This document shows, piece by piece, positions 28,519 through 37,880 of a stretch of 64,000 nt of DNA. Numbering within the stretch: the stretch's first letter is position 1; every line of letters begins with the position of its first letter. Source of the stretch: Deltaproteobacteria bacterium (GTDB lineage Bacteria > Desulfobacterota > Desulfarculia > Adiutricales > JAFDHD01); assembly GCA_019308995.1 (NCBI GenBank), contig JAFDHD010000003.1, forward strand, positions 19,270 through 83,269. Reading direction: 5' to 3'. A program made the position numbers and the translations under genes. The notes beneath the pieces were generated by a model. It did no database searches. It saw only the letters and a list, made by a program, of their open reading frames with translations, and was not told where the DNA came from.

Positions 28519-29001
28519 TCAAGATTTTTCATCAATCCACGCCTCGATTTTTACGACGGCCTGCTTGACTTTATCCAGATCAGCGCCCTGAACTGTTTCA
28601 ATCAATCCCTCGGCCTTGTCCTCCTCGATGCCGAGTTGCTTAGCTACATAAAAGCTGTCTATTGATTCTTCCGGGTGCCCGGTCCCGCAGCCTGTGAAAG
28701 CCCCAACCAGCCCCTCGTCTGCAAAAATAGGCACCACGAACCTTAAAAGACCAAGCTCACAAAAATCAATGAGAGATTCTTTCGTTTTTTCCACCTCCTT
28801 GAGCATCCTCTGGCTCGTCAGGGAACAGATGAATTTGAGGGAGTCCTCCTTGTCCCTGATCAATGCGCAGAGAGGATTATGAGTGCCTCCATTCAGTAGT
28901 ATTGTCCCCTGCGGATCAACGTAACTGGTGGTCATCTTGAGTTCTTCTGAGACCTCATCTAGCAGGGCCTGAATTTCCTCGTTTGAACGCCATAGATTCA
29001 T
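28519..29001 (-). CDS. Stand-alone PocR-domain sensory protein
   Basis: Protein of 160 residues resembling the PocR ligand-binding domain (PF10114), which senses small molecules in regulators such as PocR of propanediol use. Visible features are DPQGTILLNGG near residue 30, a cysteine-containing NPLCALIRD segment, FICSLTSQRM, the C-EL-GL-RFVVPIF strand and VGAFTGCGTGHPEE. There is no DNA-binding or kinase domain, so it would act through a partner. AAAAGGAGC precedes the start. Ligand unknown. Confidence 0.72.
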   Translation of the reverse strand: MNLWRSNEEIQALLDEVSEELKMTTSYVDPQGTILLNGGTHNPLCALIRDKEDSLKFICSLTSQRMLKEVEKTKESLIDFCELGLLRFVVPIFADEGLVGAFTGCGTGHPEESIDSFYVAKQLGIEEDKAEGLIETVQGADLDKVKQAVVKIEAWIDEKS

Positions 29002-29137
29002 CTCTGACGCTTGCTCCTTTTCATTGAAATACTATTCTTTTCTTACAGAACGGCTAGCAAATTCATGGGATCAAGTCAAGAGGAAATTTCGTAAACCTCG
29101 ATTCAGCTAGCCCACCCGAGGACGCGGTGCGCAGGAT

Positions 29138-29716
29138 TTAGTGGGTTGAGGCATAGGTCATGAAGTAGTGATAAAAGGCGGCAATAACCAGGGCGTGGGT
29201 AATATCACCCTGGGCGATCATCCTGGGAATCTGATCCAGGTTGACCTTAACCAGTTCGAGGTCCTCAGTTCCATCCAGCTTGGTTGGAGCGCCCGGAGCC
29301 GCCGGAATGACGTCTTGAGCGAGAAAGGTGTAGCAATAGTTGTCAAATAAGGCCGGATTAGGTTCGACTCGCCCTAAAGGAATGATGGCTGAACCTTGGT
29401 AACCCGTCTCTTCGATTAATTCTCTGGCGCCGGCTTCTGCGGGCGTCTCCCCCGGGTCAACCATGCCGCCCGGTATCTCGAGGGACATCATCCTGGTCCC
29501 ATGTCTGAATTGTCGGACCAGAAGAATTTGCCTGTCTTTAGTCAGGGGAATGATATTGACCCAGTCTCCGGCCTCGAGCAGGTAAAAGTCGTGTTCCCGG
29601 CCGGTTACGGGTGAGGTGAACGTCTCTGTTTTCAAGGTAAAGATGGGGTTTTCAGATACGATCCGTGAGCGGGTACTGACCCAAGGGCGAGGTTTGGTGC
29701 TATTTCTGGTAGACAT
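29138..29716 (-). CDS. ADP-ribose pyrophosphatase-type Nudix hydrolase
   Basis: Nudix enzyme of 192 residues. A complete Nudix box starts GGMVDPGETPAEAG and continues ARELIEETGY near residues 84-106. The long N-terminal beta region (FTLKTETFTSPVTGREHDFYLLE) and the VRQFRHGT segment are typical of ADP-ribose pyrophosphatases that hydrolyse ADP-ribose or ADP-sugars. It follows engB by 93 bases on the same strand and may be in the same transcript. Confidence 0.85.
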   Translation of the reverse strand: MSTRNSTKPRPWVSTRSRIVSENPIFTLKTETFTSPVTGREHDFYLLEAGDWVNIIPLTKDRQILLVRQFRHGTRMMSLEIPGGMVDPGETPAEAGARELIEETGYQGSAIIPLGRVEPNPALFDNYCYTFLAQDVIPAAPGAPTKLDGTEDLELVKVNLDQIPRMIAQGDITHALVIAAFYHYFMTYASTH

Positions 29717-29809
29717 TTAATTTACTTTCTCTTGTCGCTGATCAGACATTTCATGGGACCGGGGCCACTCTTAAGCCTCATCCATAGCCTCATCCATCCC
29801 AAAATGGCC

Positions 29810-30406
29810 TTAGCCGAATCCGAAGAGTTCAAGTAGTTGGCTCCATATTTCCTCTTTACCTTCACCGGTTTTGGCGGAAAAAATCAGCGGTAGGTTTGTC
29901 AGGTTCAGCTCGCGTTGAACTGCCGCGGCTCGAGCCGGTCTTTTGCCACGGCTGAGCTTGTCCGCTTTGGTCAACACCACCAGCGGCGGCACACCACGAT
30001 CCTTTAGCCAGGCTAAAAGATTGTGCTCTTCGACCTGCGGTTCCCGGCGGATGTCCAGGATCAAGACAAGGGTTCTTAAATCCCGGTCAGAAAGGAGGTA
30101 TCCTTCCACCATGGGCCGCCAGCTGGCCTGGACGGTCCTCGGAACCCGCGCAAAGCCATAGCCGGGCAGGTCCACGAAATATATTTCATTGTTTATATCG
30201 AAAAAGTTGACGGTCTGAGTTCGACCCGGGGTGCGGCTGGTTCGGGCCAGACTTTTCCGAGCTAGAAGGCTGTTAATCAGGGATGACTTACCCACATTTG
30301 ATCGGCCGGCAAAGGCTGCTTCAGGCTGGCCTGGAGCTGGAAACTGACCCGGCCTCACGGCGCTGATGAGGAACCTGGCCTCGCGGATGGGATAAGAAGG
30401 CGGCAT
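29810..30406 (-). CDS. engB: Ribosome-biogenesis GTPase EngB (YihA/YsxC)
   Basis: Small GTPase of 198 residues needed for 50S subunit assembly. G1 GRSNVGKSSLIN near residue 33, switch region TSRTPGRTQTVNFF, G3 DLPGYGFA, G4 TKADKL and G5 FSAKTGEG are all visible. The frame is open to 30592, but the extra 62 residues lie within the aminotransferase gene. ATG 30406 gives the family start MPPSYPIREARFL. It begins four bases after the aminotransferase stop. Confidence 0.95.
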   Translation of the reverse strand: MPPSYPIREARFLISAVRPGQFPAPGQPEAAFAGRSNVGKSSLINSLLARKSLARTSRTPGRTQTVNFFDINNEIYFVDLPGYGFARVPRTVQASWRPMVEGYLLSDRDLRTLVLILDIRREPQVEEHNLLAWLKDRGVPPLVVLTKADKLSRGKRPARAAAVQRELNLTNLPLIFSAKTGEGKEEIWSQLLELFGFG

Positions 30407-30410
30407 GGCT

Positions 30411-31577
30411 TTAAAGATTGTCTGCACAAGGGCGACCCTCGAGGTATTCCCCCAGTCGGTGAAGTCCTTCAGCGATGTTCTCAATGGAATTAGCATATGA
30501 GAAGCGGAGATATCCTTCAGCATTGGTCCCGAAATCAATGCCCGGGCAAACGCCCACATGGGCTCTCTCCAGAATATCAAAGGCCAAGGCATAGGAGTCA
30601 GGGTTCAGGTGACGGGCGTTGACCAGGATATAAAAAGCCCCGGTTGGTTCGACTTTGATTTTAAATCCCAGGTCGCGGAGACCCTGAATGAGGAAGCAGC
30701 GTCTTTCATCATAAATAGTCCGCATGCGATCTACGTCCGGCCCGGCTTCTTTCAGGGCGGCCAGACCGGCCCATTGGGAAATGGCGCTCGCTGAAATAAA
30801 GAAGTTTTGCTGGATCTTCTGCATGGGGCGAATGAATTCCGCTGGAGCTATAATATATCCCAGACGCCAGCCGGTCATGGCGTAGAGTTTGGAAAAGCCG
30901 TTAAGGACCACGGCGTGGTCCGTGAATTCGAGGATGGAATGCTCCTGTTCCTGGCCATAGACCAGACCGTGGTAGATTTCATCGGATACGACCAAGGGGG
31001 ACATCTCGGCGATTTTGCGTATCCGGTTCGGAGAAAGCAGCTGCCCGGTCGGGTTGGCCGGTGAGTTAATAAAGACGGCCCTGGTTTTGGGAGAGAGCCG
31101 TTCCTTAATGGTGTCGGGCCGGTATTGAAAGCCGTCCTCTTCGTCCACCCTGACGAAGACAGGCTTGCTGCCAAAGAAGCGGACAAAATTGGGATAACAG
31201 GCATAGTGCGGGTCGGAAATGATAACTTCATCGTCTGCCTCAAGTAGCGTGGCAAAGAGCATGAACATGGCCGGTGAGGTGCCAGAGGTAATGATAATGT
31301 TATCTGCGGAGACATTGACACCGTATCGGTTAAAATAATGTTCAGCCACGGCCTCTCTTAGTTCTAGGAGGCCCAGGCTGTGCGTGTAGTGAGTTTTGCC
31401 TTCAGTCATGGCCTTACGGCCTGCCTCCAGGATGCACTCCGGGGTGTCAAAGTCGGGTTCACCTATTTCGAGATGGATAATGTTGATCCCGGCCCGTTCC
31501 ATCTCCTGGGCCTTCTCCATGACATCCATAACGATAAAGGGCGGAATGTCTCTGGCTCGGCAGGTGATCGTGTCCAT
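30411..31577 (-). CDS. PLP-dependent class I/II aminotransferase
   Basis: Fold-type I aminotransferase of 388 residues, closest in look to aspartate/aromatic-type enzymes. The N-terminus has IIHLEIGEPDFDTP, the cofactor-binding NPTGQLL near residue 170, SDEIYHGLVY with the Asp that contacts the pyridine nitrogen, and the Schiff-base lysine in FSKLYAMTGWRLGY near residue 232. Substrate is not fixed. Nearby hisG/hisI make HisC conceivable, but the sequence motifs look more like aspartate aminotransferase. It is tightly packed between a TPR gene and engB. Confidence 0.88.
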   Translation of the reverse strand: MDTITCRARDIPPFIVMDVMEKAQEMERAGINIIHLEIGEPDFDTPECILEAGRKAMTEGKTHYTHSLGLLELREAVAEHYFNRYGVNVSADNIIITSGTSPAMFMLFATLLEADDEVIISDPHYACYPNFVRFFGSKPVFVRVDEEDGFQYRPDTIKERLSPKTRAVFINSPANPTGQLLSPNRIRKIAEMSPLVVSDEIYHGLVYGQEQEHSILEFTDHAVVLNGFSKLYAMTGWRLGYIIAPAEFIRPMQKIQQNFFISASAISQWAGLAALKEAGPDVDRMRTIYDERRCFLIQGLRDLGFKIKVEPTGAFYILVNARHLNPDSYALAFDILERAHVGVCPGIDFGTNAEGYLRFSYANSIENIAEGLHRLGEYLEGRPCADNL

Positions 31578-31585
31578 AATTAAAG

Positions 31586-32365
31586 CTAATCAGGAAGCTC
31601 ATTCAGCCTCTGTTGGGCTGATTCGCTCAGGGTGGTATTTGGGGCGATTTTGATGACCTGGCTCAAGGCTTGCCGGGCCTTTTTGCGCTGACCCATCTCC
31701 AGGTAAGCCTCAGCCATCTTAAAGTAGGCGATAGCATAATTCGGCGCATACTCGGTCGCCTTTTCAAAGGCCTTGGCAGCCTCTTGATAATTCCCCATAA
31801 CCATATAGGCTCGGCCGAGGTTGTTGTGCGCGATACTGTAACTCGGGGCAGTTTCAATAGACTTCTTGAAAGCAGCTACGGCCTGGCCGTAAAGGCTCTG
31901 TTCAAAGTAAACCAGGCCGATGTTATTGTGAGCAAAGTGCGGGGTGGCATACAAAATGTCAGACAATGCCTGGTTGAATTCAGCCAGGGCTTCAGGATAC
32001 CGCCTCATGGCCAGATAGACCGTTCCCAGGTTATTGTGAGCGTCAGAAAAATCTTTTCTAAGGGCCAGAGCCTGTTCAAGGTGGGCCACCGCCGCCGGGT
32101 ATCGCTTCTTGGCCATAAAAGCCAGACCCAGGTGGTTCTGAACATCCGCGTTTTTAGGATTATATTTTTCGGCCATGAGCAGTTCCTTGAGGGCCGGCGT
32201 CGTGAGTCCTCTCCTCAAATGCGCGGCTCCCAGACTAAGGTGGGCTCTGGCCTTGGCCGGGTTCTTTTTAATTGGCGCGCCTTCGCCTGTGAGTTCAGGG
32301 GAAGAGGCACAGCCGGAACAGAATAAGACCAGCGTCAACGCAATAATGATTCTTTTTACAATCAT
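31586..32365 (-). CDS. TPR-repeat lipoprotein (PilF/PilW-like)
   Basis: Lipoprotein of 259 residues. The signal peptide ends in the lipobox LFCSGC at residues 15-20, predicting lipidation at Cys20. Six or so TPR units follow (for example AVAHLEQALALRKDFSDAHN and AAKAFEKATEYAPNYAIAYF). Architecture resembles PilF/PilW, the outer-membrane lipoproteins that help assemble type IV pilus secretin, but no pilus genes are in view. It lies seven bases after hisG and eight before the aminotransferase, so it is in that operon. Confidence 0.8.
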   Translation of the reverse strand: MIVKRIIIALTLVLFCSGCASSPELTGEGAPIKKNPAKARAHLSLGAAHLRRGLTTPALKELLMAEKYNPKNADVQNHLGLAFMAKKRYPAAVAHLEQALALRKDFSDAHNNLGTVYLAMRRYPEALAEFNQALSDILYATPHFAHNNIGLVYFEQSLYGQAVAAFKKSIETAPSYSIAHNNLGRAYMVMGNYQEAAKAFEKATEYAPNYAIAYFKMAEAYLEMGQRKKARQALSQVIKIAPNTTLSESAQQRLNELPD

Positions 32366-32372
32366 GGCCTGA

Positions 32373-33251
32373 TTAAATTACCTTGTTGAGCGAGTATTCA
32401 ATGATACCTTCTGCTCCCCGTTTGATCAACTCGGGGATGAGTTCCCGGACCTTGGCTTGAGATACGATTGACTCTACAGATAACCAGTCGGTTTGATGAA
32501 GATGGGCCACCGTGGGCGCGGTAAGGCTCGGTAAAATTTCAACGACTTTTTCGATGTTCTTCTGTTGAACGTTCATCTTCAGGCCGACGAGCCTTTCCGC
32601 CCTGAGCGCCCCTTTCAGCAAGGTAGCCATCTCCTGAACTTTATTCTTCTTCCAGTCATCCTCCCAGGCTTGCAGATTCATGATGAGCTGGGTGTTGGTT
32701 TCCAGGAGCTCGTGGATGACGTTCAGGCCGTGAGCGCGAAGGGTGCTGCCTGTTTCAGTTACCTCAACCACCGCATCAGCCAACCCGGAAACGACCTTGG
32801 CCTCAGTAGCGCCCCACGAGAATTGGACCTTCACATGGATGTTTCGCTCCTTGAAGTAACGCTCTGTGAAATTGACCAGTTCGGTTGCAATTTTTTTGCC
32901 TTCCAGGTCCTTGAGCTCCTTGATGTCCGAATCGGAAGGCACGGCCAGAACCCATCGGGCCGGCCGGTCGCTCGACTTGGAGTAAACCAGATCGGTGACG
33001 ACCTTGACCTTGCTGTCGTTTTCCAGGATCCAGTCCAGGCCGGTCAGCCCCGCGTCCAGCGTTCCCTGTTCAACATATTGAGACATCTCCTGGGCTCGGC
33101 AGATGGTGCAGACGATCTCATCGTCATCAATCTCCGGGAAATAATTACGGCTGTTGATCTTGATCTTCCAGCCGGATTTTGCAAACAGAGCTATGGTTGC
33201 CTTTTCCAGGCTGCCTTTGGGAATTCCCAGCTTGAGTACTTTGTCGCTCAC
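32373..33251 (-). CDS. hisG: ATP phosphoribosyltransferase HisG, long form
   Basis: First enzyme of histidine biosynthesis, joining ATP and PRPP. At 292 residues it is the long, self-regulated form with the C-terminal histidine-binding domain ([19 protein letters not shown] onward), not the short form that needs HisZ. The N-terminal LGIPKGSLE motif and the PRPP-binding-like region [14 protein letters not shown] near residue 155 are seen. GTG start overlaps the hisI stop and follows AGGAGG. Confidence 0.95.
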   Translation of the reverse strand: MSDKVLKLGIPKGSLEKATIALFAKSGWKIKINSRNYFPEIDDDEIVCTICRAQEMSQYVEQGTLDAGLTGLDWILENDSKVKVVTDLVYSKSSDRPARWVLAVPSDSDIKELKDLEGKKIATELVNFTERYFKERNIHVKVQFSWGATEAKVVSGLADAVVEVTETGSTLRAHGLNVIHELLETNTQLIMNLQAWEDDWKKNKVQEMATLLKGALRAERLVGLKMNVQQKNIEKVVEILPSLTAPTVAHLHQTDWLSVESIVSQAKVRELIPELIKRGAEGIIEYSLNKVI

Positions 33252-33646
33252 TTGCCGTAAACCTCCTGAGGGTCGAATATTGGCTGGCCTTCCTTCTGAA
33301 AGACTCGACCTGACCAGCGATAATGGAAACAGCTGCGATATCCGGTATGGCAGGCAGCGCCTCCGATCTGGTCAACCTTGACCAGAATGGCGTCGCCGTC
33401 GCAGTCGAGGCGGAGTTCCTTCAATATTTGAACGTGGCCGGAAGTTGCGCCCTTGTGCCATAATTCCCGGCGAGATCTGCTCCAGTAATGAACCTCCCCG
33501 GTCTCGATCGTCTTTTTCAGTGCTTCTTTATTCATGTACGCCACCATCAGGACCTCCCCGGTTGCGGCGTCCTGAGCAATGGTCGGGATGAGGCCTCCGC
33601 TTTTTTCAAAGTCAGGCTTTATTGCTTCTTTTTCTTCCCCTGCCAA
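33248..33646 (-). CDS. hisI: Phosphoribosyl-AMP cyclohydrolase HisI
   Basis: Third step of histidine biosynthesis, opening the adenine ring of PR-AMP. The protein has 132 residues, a single-domain form without HisE fused. Motifs: [12 protein letters not shown] near residue 33, [14 protein letters not shown], the metal-binding [13 protein letters not shown] and the zinc-binding CHTGYRSCF segment. TTG start after GGAGGATCAATAA. It is coupled to hisG by a four-base overlap. The remaining his genes are not in the window. Confidence 0.95.
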   Translation of the reverse strand: MAGEEKEAIKPDFEKSGGLIPTIAQDAATGEVLMVAYMNKEALKKTIETGEVHYWSRSRRELWHKGATSGHVQILKELRLDCDGDAILVKVDQIGGAACHTGYRSCFHYRWSGRVFQKEGQPIFDPQEVYGK

Positions 33647-33747
33647 TTATTGATCCTCCAGTGAAGTACCAGGTTCAAGTATTGAATTAATCCTAAGTGA
33701 CGGTGAATTGTCAAGATGAATAATCGCCAGGAGTTTTTTCTTTAATT

Positions 33748-34782
33748 TCAAGACCCGACCAGCTGCCCGCAGGCGGCGGAGATATCCTGCCCCTTGCTCC
33801 GGCGGATAATCGCGATGTAGTGCTTTGCGATCAGAGCCTTCTGGAAAGCCATGATCCTGTCCTCAGGCGGGGCTTCAAATTCAGCGCCCGGATATGGATT
33901 AAAAGGAATGAGGTTCACCTTGCATCGAAGTCCGCTCATAAACCTGGTTAGCTGCCGGGCGTGCTGCTCCGAGTCATTCACTCCTGAAAGCAAAACATAA
34001 GCGATGGTAATCATGCGTCGTGAAGGAAGGGGGAAGGCTGCCAGCGCCTGGTGAAGTTCATCCAGAGGATAACGCCGATTCACGGGCATAAGAAAATCGC
34101 GGGTCTTATCATCAGCAGCGTTAAGAGAAACGGTCAGACTCACGGTCACTTCACTAGCCAGGCGTTTCAGCTCCGGGACAAGACCGACCGTAGAAAGGCT
34201 CACACGCCTTTTAAAAAGGTTCATCAGACCGGGTTCAGTCATAACCTTGATGGCCCGGACGACATTCTCGCGATTGGCCAGCGGCTCGCCCATACCCATA
34301 AAGACGATATTTTTCAATTTCTTATTATTCGGAAGGCTCTCCCGTACGCCGAGAATCTGGTTGACGATCTCCGCCTGGGTCAGATTACGCCTGAGCCCCA
34401 GCATGGCAGTGTGGCAAAAACGGCAGCCCATGGCGCAGCCAACCTGGGTGGACAGGCAAAGGGTCAAATAATCCCGCTCCGGAATAAGGACACTCTCTAC
34501 CCTGGCCCCGTCGTCCAGTTCCCACAGAAATTTTCGGACGCCATCCTCAGATTGCTCTATTTTTAAACACCTGGCGCGGCTGATGCGGGCCGTTTTACTG
34601 ATCCGGGCACGTAAATCCCTGGATAGATCGGTCATGGCCTCAAAGTCATGAACTCCGACGTTGAAAAGCCATTTCCTGATCTGACGGGCTCGAAAGGGCT
34701 TTTCACCCAGGGCGGCGGTAAATTTTTCCAGCCCCTCAAGATTCATCTCTTTCAGATCCTTCATGATCATGGCTTCAGTCAC
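33748..34782 (-). CDS. rlmN: Dual-specificity 23S rRNA/tRNA m2A methyltransferase RlmN
   Basis: Radical SAM enzyme that methylates A2503 of 23S rRNA and A37 of some tRNAs. The protein has 344 residues. The cluster-binding CAMGCRFCHT motif is near residue 116; GMGEPLANRENV and the SLNAADDKTRDFLMP segment are typical. The C-terminal Cys used for the covalent intermediate is in SAACGQLVG. The GTG start at 34782 overlaps the thymidylate synthase-like stop by eight bases and follows AGGACAGG; ATGs at 34770 and 34764 are alternatives. Confidence 0.94.
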   Translation of the reverse strand: MTEAMIMKDLKEMNLEGLEKFTAALGEKPFRARQIRKWLFNVGVHDFEAMTDLSRDLRARISKTARISRARCLKIEQSEDGVRKFLWELDDGARVESVLIPERDYLTLCLSTQVGCAMGCRFCHTAMLGLRRNLTQAEIVNQILGVRESLPNNKKLKNIVFMGMGEPLANRENVVRAIKVMTEPGLMNLFKRRVSLSTVGLVPELKRLASEVTVSLTVSLNAADDKTRDFLMPVNRRYPLDELHQALAAFPLPSRRMITIAYVLLSGVNDSEQHARQLTRFMSGLRCKVNLIPFNPYPGAEFEAPPEDRIMAFQKALIAKHYIAIIRRSKGQDISAACGQLVGS

Positions 34783-35446
34783 GGCCTGTCCTGAGTTTAG
34801 CCAGTTCCCAGACGTAATCGTAAAGGTGAAGGCCCTTGGAAGAGGCGATTATTTCGCCGTCTGTCACACCAATCTCACCGGCCATGTACTCCTTGAGGAG
34901 TTGAAGTCCCCCCAGGTTGGCTGGAAAGCCGTTCCATAAATCCCAGGAGCGGAAGTAGACCATGAAATGGAGCTTGCCATAACGGATACGGGTATCAACG
35001 CCACGCAAGCAGGGTGGGTCAGTCGAGGTGATCATCTCTGGCCCCCCCACGGCCATGTAGGCCTGGTTGGTCTCATGGCCATCTTCACGATACATGCGGA
35101 TGACCTTTTCGATCTGGGGTTCGAGATATTCGCCATAGGTGTATTCCTCACCCGGACTCTTAACTGAAGTCATGAGATAGGGAAGGTACTCCTCCAGATA
35201 GCCGTCGGCCACAGGATTAGGGATGCCCAGAGCCGGTGGAATATCCGGCAGCAGGGGCCTGGTGCTCGGGTATTTGATCCTGACTGTAACATAATCAAAC
35301 TCCAGCCTTTTCTGGCCGGTATAACTTCCACGGTCAATAGTGTACTCGTAACCCTTATCCAGAATGGCATACACACACTGAAACCAGGCATCGGGCAGAT
35401 CACGGGCTTCGATATAGCAAATCTGCAACTCATGTCTGTCAGTCAT
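34775..35446 (-). CDS. Archaeal-type (short) thymidylate synthase
   Basis: Protein of 223 residues resembling the thymidylate synthase form found in methanogens. Active-site residues can be read at the same numbers as in E. coli ThyA: nucleophile Cys146 in DPPCLR, Arg166 and Asp169 in YFRSWDLW, Asn177 in FPANLGGL, and His207/Tyr209 in GLHLYDY. Asn177 favours dUMP over dCMP. It would make dTMP in the cytoplasm; folate or other C1 donor is not known. ATG 35446 overlaps the HEAT gene stop (ATGA) and follows AAAGGAATAG, ruling out the longer frame from 35530. Confidence 0.8.
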   Translation of the reverse strand: MTDRHELQICYIEARDLPDAWFQCVYAILDKGYEYTIDRGSYTGQKRLEFDYVTVRIKYPSTRPLLPDIPPALGIPNPVADGYLEEYLPYLMTSVKSPGEEYTYGEYLEPQIEKVIRMYREDGHETNQAYMAVGGPEMITSTDPPCLRGVDTRIRYGKLHFMVYFRSWDLWNGFPANLGGLQLLKEYMAGEIGVTDGEIIASSKGLHLYDYVWELAKLRTGRD

Positions 35447-37773
35447 TCTATTCCTTTCAGTCCCTCCCACAGGGCTCGCTCCAACGTCAGTCCCTCCAAG
35501 GCACTGGCCGCGCCCTGGGATAGATGCCAAACCGATCCGAAGGCAATATGGGTCAAACGGGCTTCGGCCTCGGGGCTGGCGATTCGACTCAAGGCCTGAA
35601 AACAGGTTTTGAGCATCAGGTCAGAAGCGTCCGGATGGTTGATAATTTCTATCAGTAGAGGCACGGCCCCGGCGTATTTGGCCTGGCCGAAAAAGTCAGC
35701 CGCCTCCCGGAACATGGCCTGATTCCCGGTAAGATCATTAATTTTGTGTTGAACTGTTTCAAGAATCCGGCTCCACATGCCTTTTCCATTAAGCCTGGTC
35801 AAGGCTTCCAGGGCGGCGCGCCGGATGAAGTGGGCCTCTCTGGGCTGCGGCCACTTACGCGACCAGAGCTCAAAGATCGCTTCTTCTGAAGCCTGGTCTC
35901 CGAGACGGCCAAGCGATCGGATCACTTCGGCCACCAGGTCGGCCTGGCCCGAACCCAGTTTATTTTCGGACAACATCCGAGCCAGAAAGGCGCGAAAGGC
36001 CGCCGGAACTTGCGGTTCCTGTCTGAAATTCCCGAGAGCCCGGACGACCAGGATTGGATCCGGGCCGGTTTTTTCACTCACTTTTTTTTGCGGCACCGGA
36101 TGAAGGGGAATCCTCTCCAGTTTTTCCGGTGAAAGCTTGTGAGGCGGAAGCCTGGATTCTTTAACTGAAGTTTTAAAGGCGGTCAGCAGAATGGGGAGAG
36201 CCTTGGTCAGGTTCAGGGCTCCGGCCAGGCGAACTATTTCAGGCCCCAGATTCCCTTGCTCGAGTTCATGCAGGATTATGGAAGCGGCCCAGGTATCGTC
36301 AGTGGACAGGGCCTTGAAAAACAAGTCCTGACTTATGGCCCTCTCTTTCATGGCCTTTGAACCTTGAAGCGCGATCAGGAGAGTGGCAGCTTCCAGTTTT
36401 TCTTCCGAAGAACCGTGTTTCAGGTTTTTTACCAAGGTATCTATTTCCTGGTTGATGAATTCCTCATTGTCCAATGTTTCTAAGGCCCGGGAGAGAAGGA
36501 GAACGATGCCTTTTTTTTCATTTATTGCCGTTTCAGGCGAATGCAGGCGAAACCGAAGGATTTGATTTGCGGTATAATTCTGCCCCAGGCGGCCCAGGAG
36601 GGCCATGGTGTGCTCCATGAGAGTGGTTTCCGCCTCGCTCAAGGCCGCGTCCATTTTTTTGAGGTTTAGTTCACCAGATAGAGCCAGAAGGATCCAACAG
36701 GCCTGATCGAGGAGTTTGACACGAGCCGCTTCTGATTCCAGCCAGGCCGGGTCCACATCATAAGCCCCAAGGGAACGCATTTTCTGTAACTGAGTCACAT
36801 GAACCGGAGGCAGATAGGCCTCATGCTCTGCATGGTAAGCCTTTTCAATTTTCTTCAGAAGGGGGGAGGAAGAAGCTATGGCCTTAATTTCCGCTCCAGT
36901 CAGGCTGGGAAGAACGATTTCCGTATTCAGGTCCATGAGCAGCCCGGCCTTCACCTCCGGCTTAATCCGCACTTCACTGAAGACACGATCCAGCCAGGCC
37001 AGCTTGACGTACTTCGGCAGGTACCCCAGCTCCGGGTCCTGGCAAATTTGAAAAAAAATTCTTTCTGTCAGCCGAGGTAAAGCAGCACGCCCAAGGCTTT
37101 GGCCGTCTTGGTGAGATCGGGAGAAGCCCTTATAGAGGTCGCGATCAGACACGGCGGATTCTTTCTCCTCGACCTCATAAGTTTTGCTGAAAATGAGGCC
37201 GCCGCCTTTGAGACTGAGGATGTTAAGCTCAATCTCAAGGGTGTAGCTGATCTCACCGGCAGGGATCAGCCAGCCGCCGAGATCGAAATGGCCGTGGCTG
37301 ATAAGGGTGCCCAAGGCGGAAAACGGAAGGAAAGCCGCGTCCAGCAAGGCGCGTGGCGCCATAAAAGAACTCCTGGCCGTTTTCTTTATATCCAGCCTTT
37401 TTATCTCCAGACCCAAAGCCAGGTCCGTGTCCAGTCCGCGCAGAGGAAAGGCTGACCACTTGAAGCCCGACTGTTCTGGCAGCGGCCCGGTGTAAGTCCT
37501 GATGGCAGAAAAAAGGCTCTGGCGTAAAAAGATCTTTTTACCCGGAGCAGTTATTTCCTCGGCCGGAATGATGATGGTGGCCCGGTTCTCCAGGTCAGGA
37601 AACTCATCATCGCCCGGATACTTTCTCGAATCCAGAACCGGCAGGAGGGTGACCTCCAGACCGGTGCGCTGGTAAGCGGCCGTTTCCAGCAGAGAAGGGG
37701 GCCTGACCTGTCTCGAAGCACAGGCAGGAAGCAGCATCATGACTGGAAGTATGATGACAAGGAGTCTTTTCAA
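35443..37773 (-). CDS. Large HEAT-like repeat lipoprotein
   Basis: Protein of 776 residues from TTG 37773, preceded by GGAAGGGCGG. The start LKRLLVIILPVMMLLPACAS is a lipoprotein signal with the lipobox LPAC. Residues about 30-260 are a beta-rich region. The rest is alpha-helical with HEAT/armadillo-like units (for example ATLLIALQGSKAMKERA and PLLIEIINHPDASDLMLKTC). It probably sits in the outer or inner membrane facing the periplasm. No enzyme motif is seen. The frame is open to 37881 but that part lacks a ribosome site. Coupled to the thymidylate synthase gene. Confidence 0.72.
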   Translation of the reverse strand: MKRLLVIILPVMMLLPACASRQVRPPSLLETAAYQRTGLEVTLLPVLDSRKYPGDDEFPDLENRATIIIPAEEITAPGKKIFLRQSLFSAIRTYTGPLPEQSGFKWSAFPLRGLDTDLALGLEIKRLDIKKTARSSFMAPRALLDAAFLPFSALGTLISHGHFDLGGWLIPAGEISYTLEIELNILSLKGGGLIFSKTYEVEEKESAVSDRDLYKGFSRSHQDGQSLGRAALPRLTERIFFQICQDPELGYLPKYVKLAWLDRVFSEVRIKPEVKAGLLMDLNTEIVLPSLTGAEIKAIASSSPLLKKIEKAYHAEHEAYLPPVHVTQLQKMRSLGAYDVDPAWLESEAARVKLLDQACWILLALSGELNLKKMDAALSEAETTLMEHTMALLGRLGQNYTANQILRFRLHSPETAINEKKGIVLLLSRALETLDNEEFINQEIDTLVKNLKHGSSEEKLEAATLLIALQGSKAMKERAISQDLFFKALSTDDTWAASIILHELEQGNLGPEIVRLAGALNLTKALPILLTAFKTSVKESRLPPHKLSPEKLERIPLHPVPQKKVSEKTGPDPILVVRALGNFRQEPQVPAAFRAFLARMLSENKLGSGQADLVAEVIRSLGRLGDQASEEAIFELWSRKWPQPREAHFIRRAALEALTRLNGKGMWSRILETVQHKINDLTGNQAMFREAADFFGQAKYAGAVPLLIEIINHPDASDLMLKTCFQALSRIASPEAEARLTHIAFGSVWHLSQGAASALEGLTLERALWEGLKGIE

Positions 37774-37880
37774 TTGAGACCGCCCTTCCCCAAAAAAATG
37801 ATGAGATTTGAACCTGATTATACCTGTCTTTCTGTGCGGGAACAAGGTTGGTGACGAGGACGCCGTTCTTTCATCAAACA

